From positions 1-17,187 of the forward strand of contig JAEYVF010000174.1 in assembly GCA_023432005.1 (NCBI GenBank): a stretch of 17,187 nt of DNA, written 5' to 3'. Origin of the DNA: Actinomycetes bacterium. GTDB taxonomy: Bacteria; Actinomycetota; Actinomycetes; Actinomycetales; Microbacteriaceae. Shown one piece after another: positions 15,380 to 17,187 of this stretch (its first letter is position 1; every line of letters begins with the position of its first letter). The notes under the pieces were generated by a model, which was not told where the DNA came from, ran no database searches, and saw nothing but the letters and a program-made list of their open reading frames with translations. A program made the translations under genes and the position numbers.

Positions 15380-16249
15380 CTAGCCCTTCACCGCTCCCGT
15401 GAGACCGCCGACGATGCGGCGCTCGGCAGCGAGGAAGAACACGAGGGCCGGGATCATCGCGAGCGAGGTGTACGCGAGCACGGCCCCGGTGTCCTGCGAG
15501 TACTGCGTCGAGAACTGCTGGACGCCGAGCGGCAGGGTCCACAGGTCCTGCGGCATGCCGCCGGCCGCCATCACGAGGAGGGGCAGCAGGTAGCCGTTCC
15601 ACGAGCCGAGGAACGCGAGCACGCCGACCGTGATGAGGCCCGGGAGCGAGAGCGGCAGCACGATGCGCCAGAAGAACCCGATGCGGCTCGCGCCGTCGAT
15701 CTGCGCGGCCTCCTCGATCTCGTTCGGGATCGCCCGCAGGAACGGCACGAGGATGATGATCGTCACGGGCAGCGCGAACGCCACCTGCGGGATGATCACG
15801 CCGAGGAACGTGCCGTGCAGCCCGATGTCGCGCAGCAGGATGCTGAGCGGCAGCGCCGCGACCGTCAGCGGGAACATGAGTCCCGCCGAGAAGAAGGTGT
15901 AGAGCCACTGGCGTCCGCGGAACCGGTAGCGCGCGATGACGTAGGCCGCGCAGATGCCGAGCACCACGACGCCGAGCGTCGTGCCGACCGCCACGAGCGA
16001 CGACGAGAACACCGAGCCCCAGAACCGCGGGCTCGAGAGCACGTTCGCGTAATTGCCGAGGAACCACGGGTCGGGCCAGCCGCCGGGGTTCGTGTTGAGG
16101 TCGGCGCTCGTGCGGAAACCCGAGATCCAGATGTAGAGCACGGGGATGATCGACACGAGGATCGCCGTGAGGGCGACCACGTAGACGATGGGCGAGCGCC
16201 AGCCGAAGCGCGAGCCGGCCTGGGCTGCAGGTGCGGTTGCGGTCGACAT
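15380..16249 (-). CDS. Sugar ABC transporter permease, MalG-type (second permease)
   Basis: The 289-residue membrane protein has an N-terminal span (about 22-42), the external loop typical of MalG-like permeases, four to five further spans, and the EAA loop EEAAQIDGASRIGFFWRIVL that docks on the ATPase. The C-terminal RRIVGGLTGAVKG is a frequent ending of this class. Two close ATGs are possible. The one at 16249 is chosen because GAGGAG (16264-16259) lies nine bases upstream, whereas it abuts the ATG at 16258. The gene begins two bases after the stop codon of the first permease gene and ends two bases before the family 3 hydrolase gene. No ATPase gene is seen here; many actinobacterial sugar importers share an MsiK-like ATPase encoded elsewhere. 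Confidence 0.94.
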   Translation of the reverse strand: MSTATAPAAQAGSRFGWRSPIVYVVALTAILVSIIPVLYIWISGFRTSADLNTNPGGWPDPWFLGNYANVLSSPRFWGSVFSSSLVAVGTTLGVVVLGICAAYVIARYRFRGRQWLYTFFSAGLMFPLTVAALPLSILLRDIGLHGTFLGVIIPQVAFALPVTIIILVPFLRAIPNEIEEAAQIDGASRIGFFWRIVLPLSLPGLITVGVLAFLGSWNGYLLPLLVMAAGGMPQDLWTLPLGVQQFSTQYSQDTGAVLAYTSLAMIPALVFFLAAERRIVGGLTGAVKG

Positions 16250-16250
16250 G

Positions 16251-17187
16251 TCAGTCATCTCCTCGGGCGTCGGACGTTCCGAGGTCACGACGCATGGCGT
16301 GGCGTTGGTAGAGGACGGCGATCACGAGCGAGATCAGGAAGAGGATGACGGCGACGGAGCTTCCGTAGCCGGGGTTCCCCTGCCCGTACTGGATCATGTA
16401 GGTCGCCATGGTGCTCGTGGCGCCCACGGGTCCGCCCTTCGTCGTGACCCAGACCATGTCGAACAGCTGCAGCGAGCCGATGATCGACAGGAAGGCCCAG
16501 ATGCGGATGGTGGGGCCGAGCAGCGGGATCGTGATGTGCCACTGGATCTTCCACCAGCTGGCGCCGTCGATCGCGGCTGCCTCCGAGAGCTCCTCCGGGA
16601 CGCCCTGCAGGCCGGCGAGCATGAGGAGGATCGCGAAGCCGAGGTACTTCCAGGTGAGGATGCCGAACATCACCCAGAGAGCGGTCTGCGGCTGGGCGAG
16701 CCAGGGCTGGGCGAGGTCGCCGAGTCCGATGCTCGTGAGGAAGGCGTTGACGCCGCCGCGGGGCGACAGCAGGAGCTTCCACGAGAGACCGGCGATGACC
16801 TCGGCGAGCACGTAGGGCACGAAGATCGCGGCGCGGATGATCGTGCGGCCGCGCATGCGGCGGTTGAGCAGCAGGGCGACGATGACGGCGAGCGGCCCCT
16901 GGATGAGGAGCGACAGCACGACGATCGTGAAGTTGTTGCCGATGGACTTCAAGAACAACGGGTCCGTCAGCGCGCGGATGTAGTTGTCGAAGCCGATGAA
17001 GCGCTCGAGCGGACCGAGGCCGTTCCAGTTGAAGAAGCTGTAGACGGCGGCCAGCACGACCGGGAGGATCACGAAGCCGATGAAGACGATGAGCGCGGGG
17101 CCGGCGAAGAGGCCGATCTCGAGCCACTTGCGGCCGTCGGCGCGGCGCTTGCGGGTACGGGCGGGTGGGGCGGCACGGCCCCCGGGG
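16251..17187 (-). CDS. Sugar ABC transporter permease, MalF-type (first permease), 5'-truncated by window edge
   Basis: The reading frame stays open to the window edge, and no ATG, GTG or TTG occurs in frame upstream of the GTG at 17072. That GTG falls inside the first membrane span (residues LFAGPALIVFIGFVILPVVL), so the real start lies beyond the window. About 311 residues are visible, starting with a basic cytoplasmic stretch. The EAA loop EEAAAIDGASWWKIQWHITI-like segment (ELSEAAAIDGASWWKIQW) and the TKGGP motif near WVTTKGGPVGATSTM mark a MalF/UgpA-like sugar permease. It forms the channel with the downstream MalG-type permease. With two glycosidases behind it, xylo-oligosaccharides are the likely cargo. 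The binding-protein gene is expected immediately upstream. Confidence 0.93.
   Translation of the reverse strand, partial: PGGRAAPPARTRKRRADGRKWLEIGLFAGPALIVFIGFVILPVVLAAVYSFFNWNGLGPLERFIGFDNYIRALTDPLFLKSIGNNFTIVVLSLLIQGPLAVIVALLLNRRMRGRTIIRAAIFVPYVLAEVIAGLSWKLLLSPRGGVNAFLTSIGLGDLAQPWLAQPQTALWVMFGILTWKYLGFAILLMLAGLQGVPEELSEAAAIDGASWWKIQWHITIPLLGPTIRIWAFLSIIGSLQLFDMVWVTTKGGPVGATSTMATYMIQYGQGNPGYGSSVAVILFLISLVIAVLYQRHAMRRDLGTSDARGDD

Noticed and set aside
12795..15383. 862-codon plus-strand open frame opposite the family 3 hydrolase gene
   Set aside because: It is a GC-rich antisense shadow. It covers the end of one clear enzyme gene and all of another, is dominated by Arg, Ala, Glu and Asp, and shows no recognisable domain.

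Overview
The window is very GC-rich, densely packed DNA from an actinobacterium. The composition, the actinobacterial type of XylA and XylB, and the frequent GGATGC/GCATCC words all suggest a member of the Microbacteriaceae, but that placement is an inference from style, not from a marker gene. Everything except one regulator is encoded on the minus strand. The long plus-strand open frames lying opposite the genes are GC-rich shadows. No rRNA, tRNA, CRISPR array, transposase or phage gene is visible.

Reading in the direction of transcription (right to left), the first block (17187 to 11768) is a xylo-oligosaccharide uptake and hydrolysis operon. It holds two MalF/MalG-type sugar ABC permeases (the first cut off by the window edge), a family 3 glycoside hydrolase and a family 10 xylanase, with short gaps or overlaps between genes. 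Neither hydrolase has a signal peptide, so the oligosaccharides appear to be imported first and cut inside the cell. The binding protein expected for this transporter would lie beyond the right edge.

The second block (11602 to 7715) is the xylose module. A LacI-family regulator on the plus strand is divergent from xylA (xylose isomerase), and xylB (xylulokinase) follows xylA. The 130-bp region between lacI and xylA carries palindromes and promoter-like boxes. A long, nearly perfect inverted repeat sits between xylA and xylB. Together blocks one and two form a route from xylo-oligosaccharides to xylose, xylulose and xylulose 5-phosphate, probably under the one LacI protein.

The third block (7519 to 1) is a separate operon. 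It encodes a peptide/nickel-type ABC importer (lipoprotein binding protein, two permeases, one fused double ATPase), then a NtaA/SnaA/DszA-type FMN-dependent monooxygenase, then a DszC/SfnC-type flavin monooxygenase of the acyl-CoA dehydrogenase fold, which runs off the left edge. Four successive junctions overlap by 1 to 4 bases. The gene set suggests import and oxidative cleavage of a small organosulfur or amine compound, but the substrate cannot be read from sequence. No flavin reductase is visible. The 195-bp region upstream holds four 10-bp repeats in register and two small hairpins.

Most of the window is familiar catabolic gene content. The points most worth a second look are non-coding: the xylA-xylB inverted repeat, the 10-bp phased repeats before the importer operon, and the 21-bp tandem repeat between lacI and the xylanase gene, together with the unknown substrate of the importer/monooxygenase operon.
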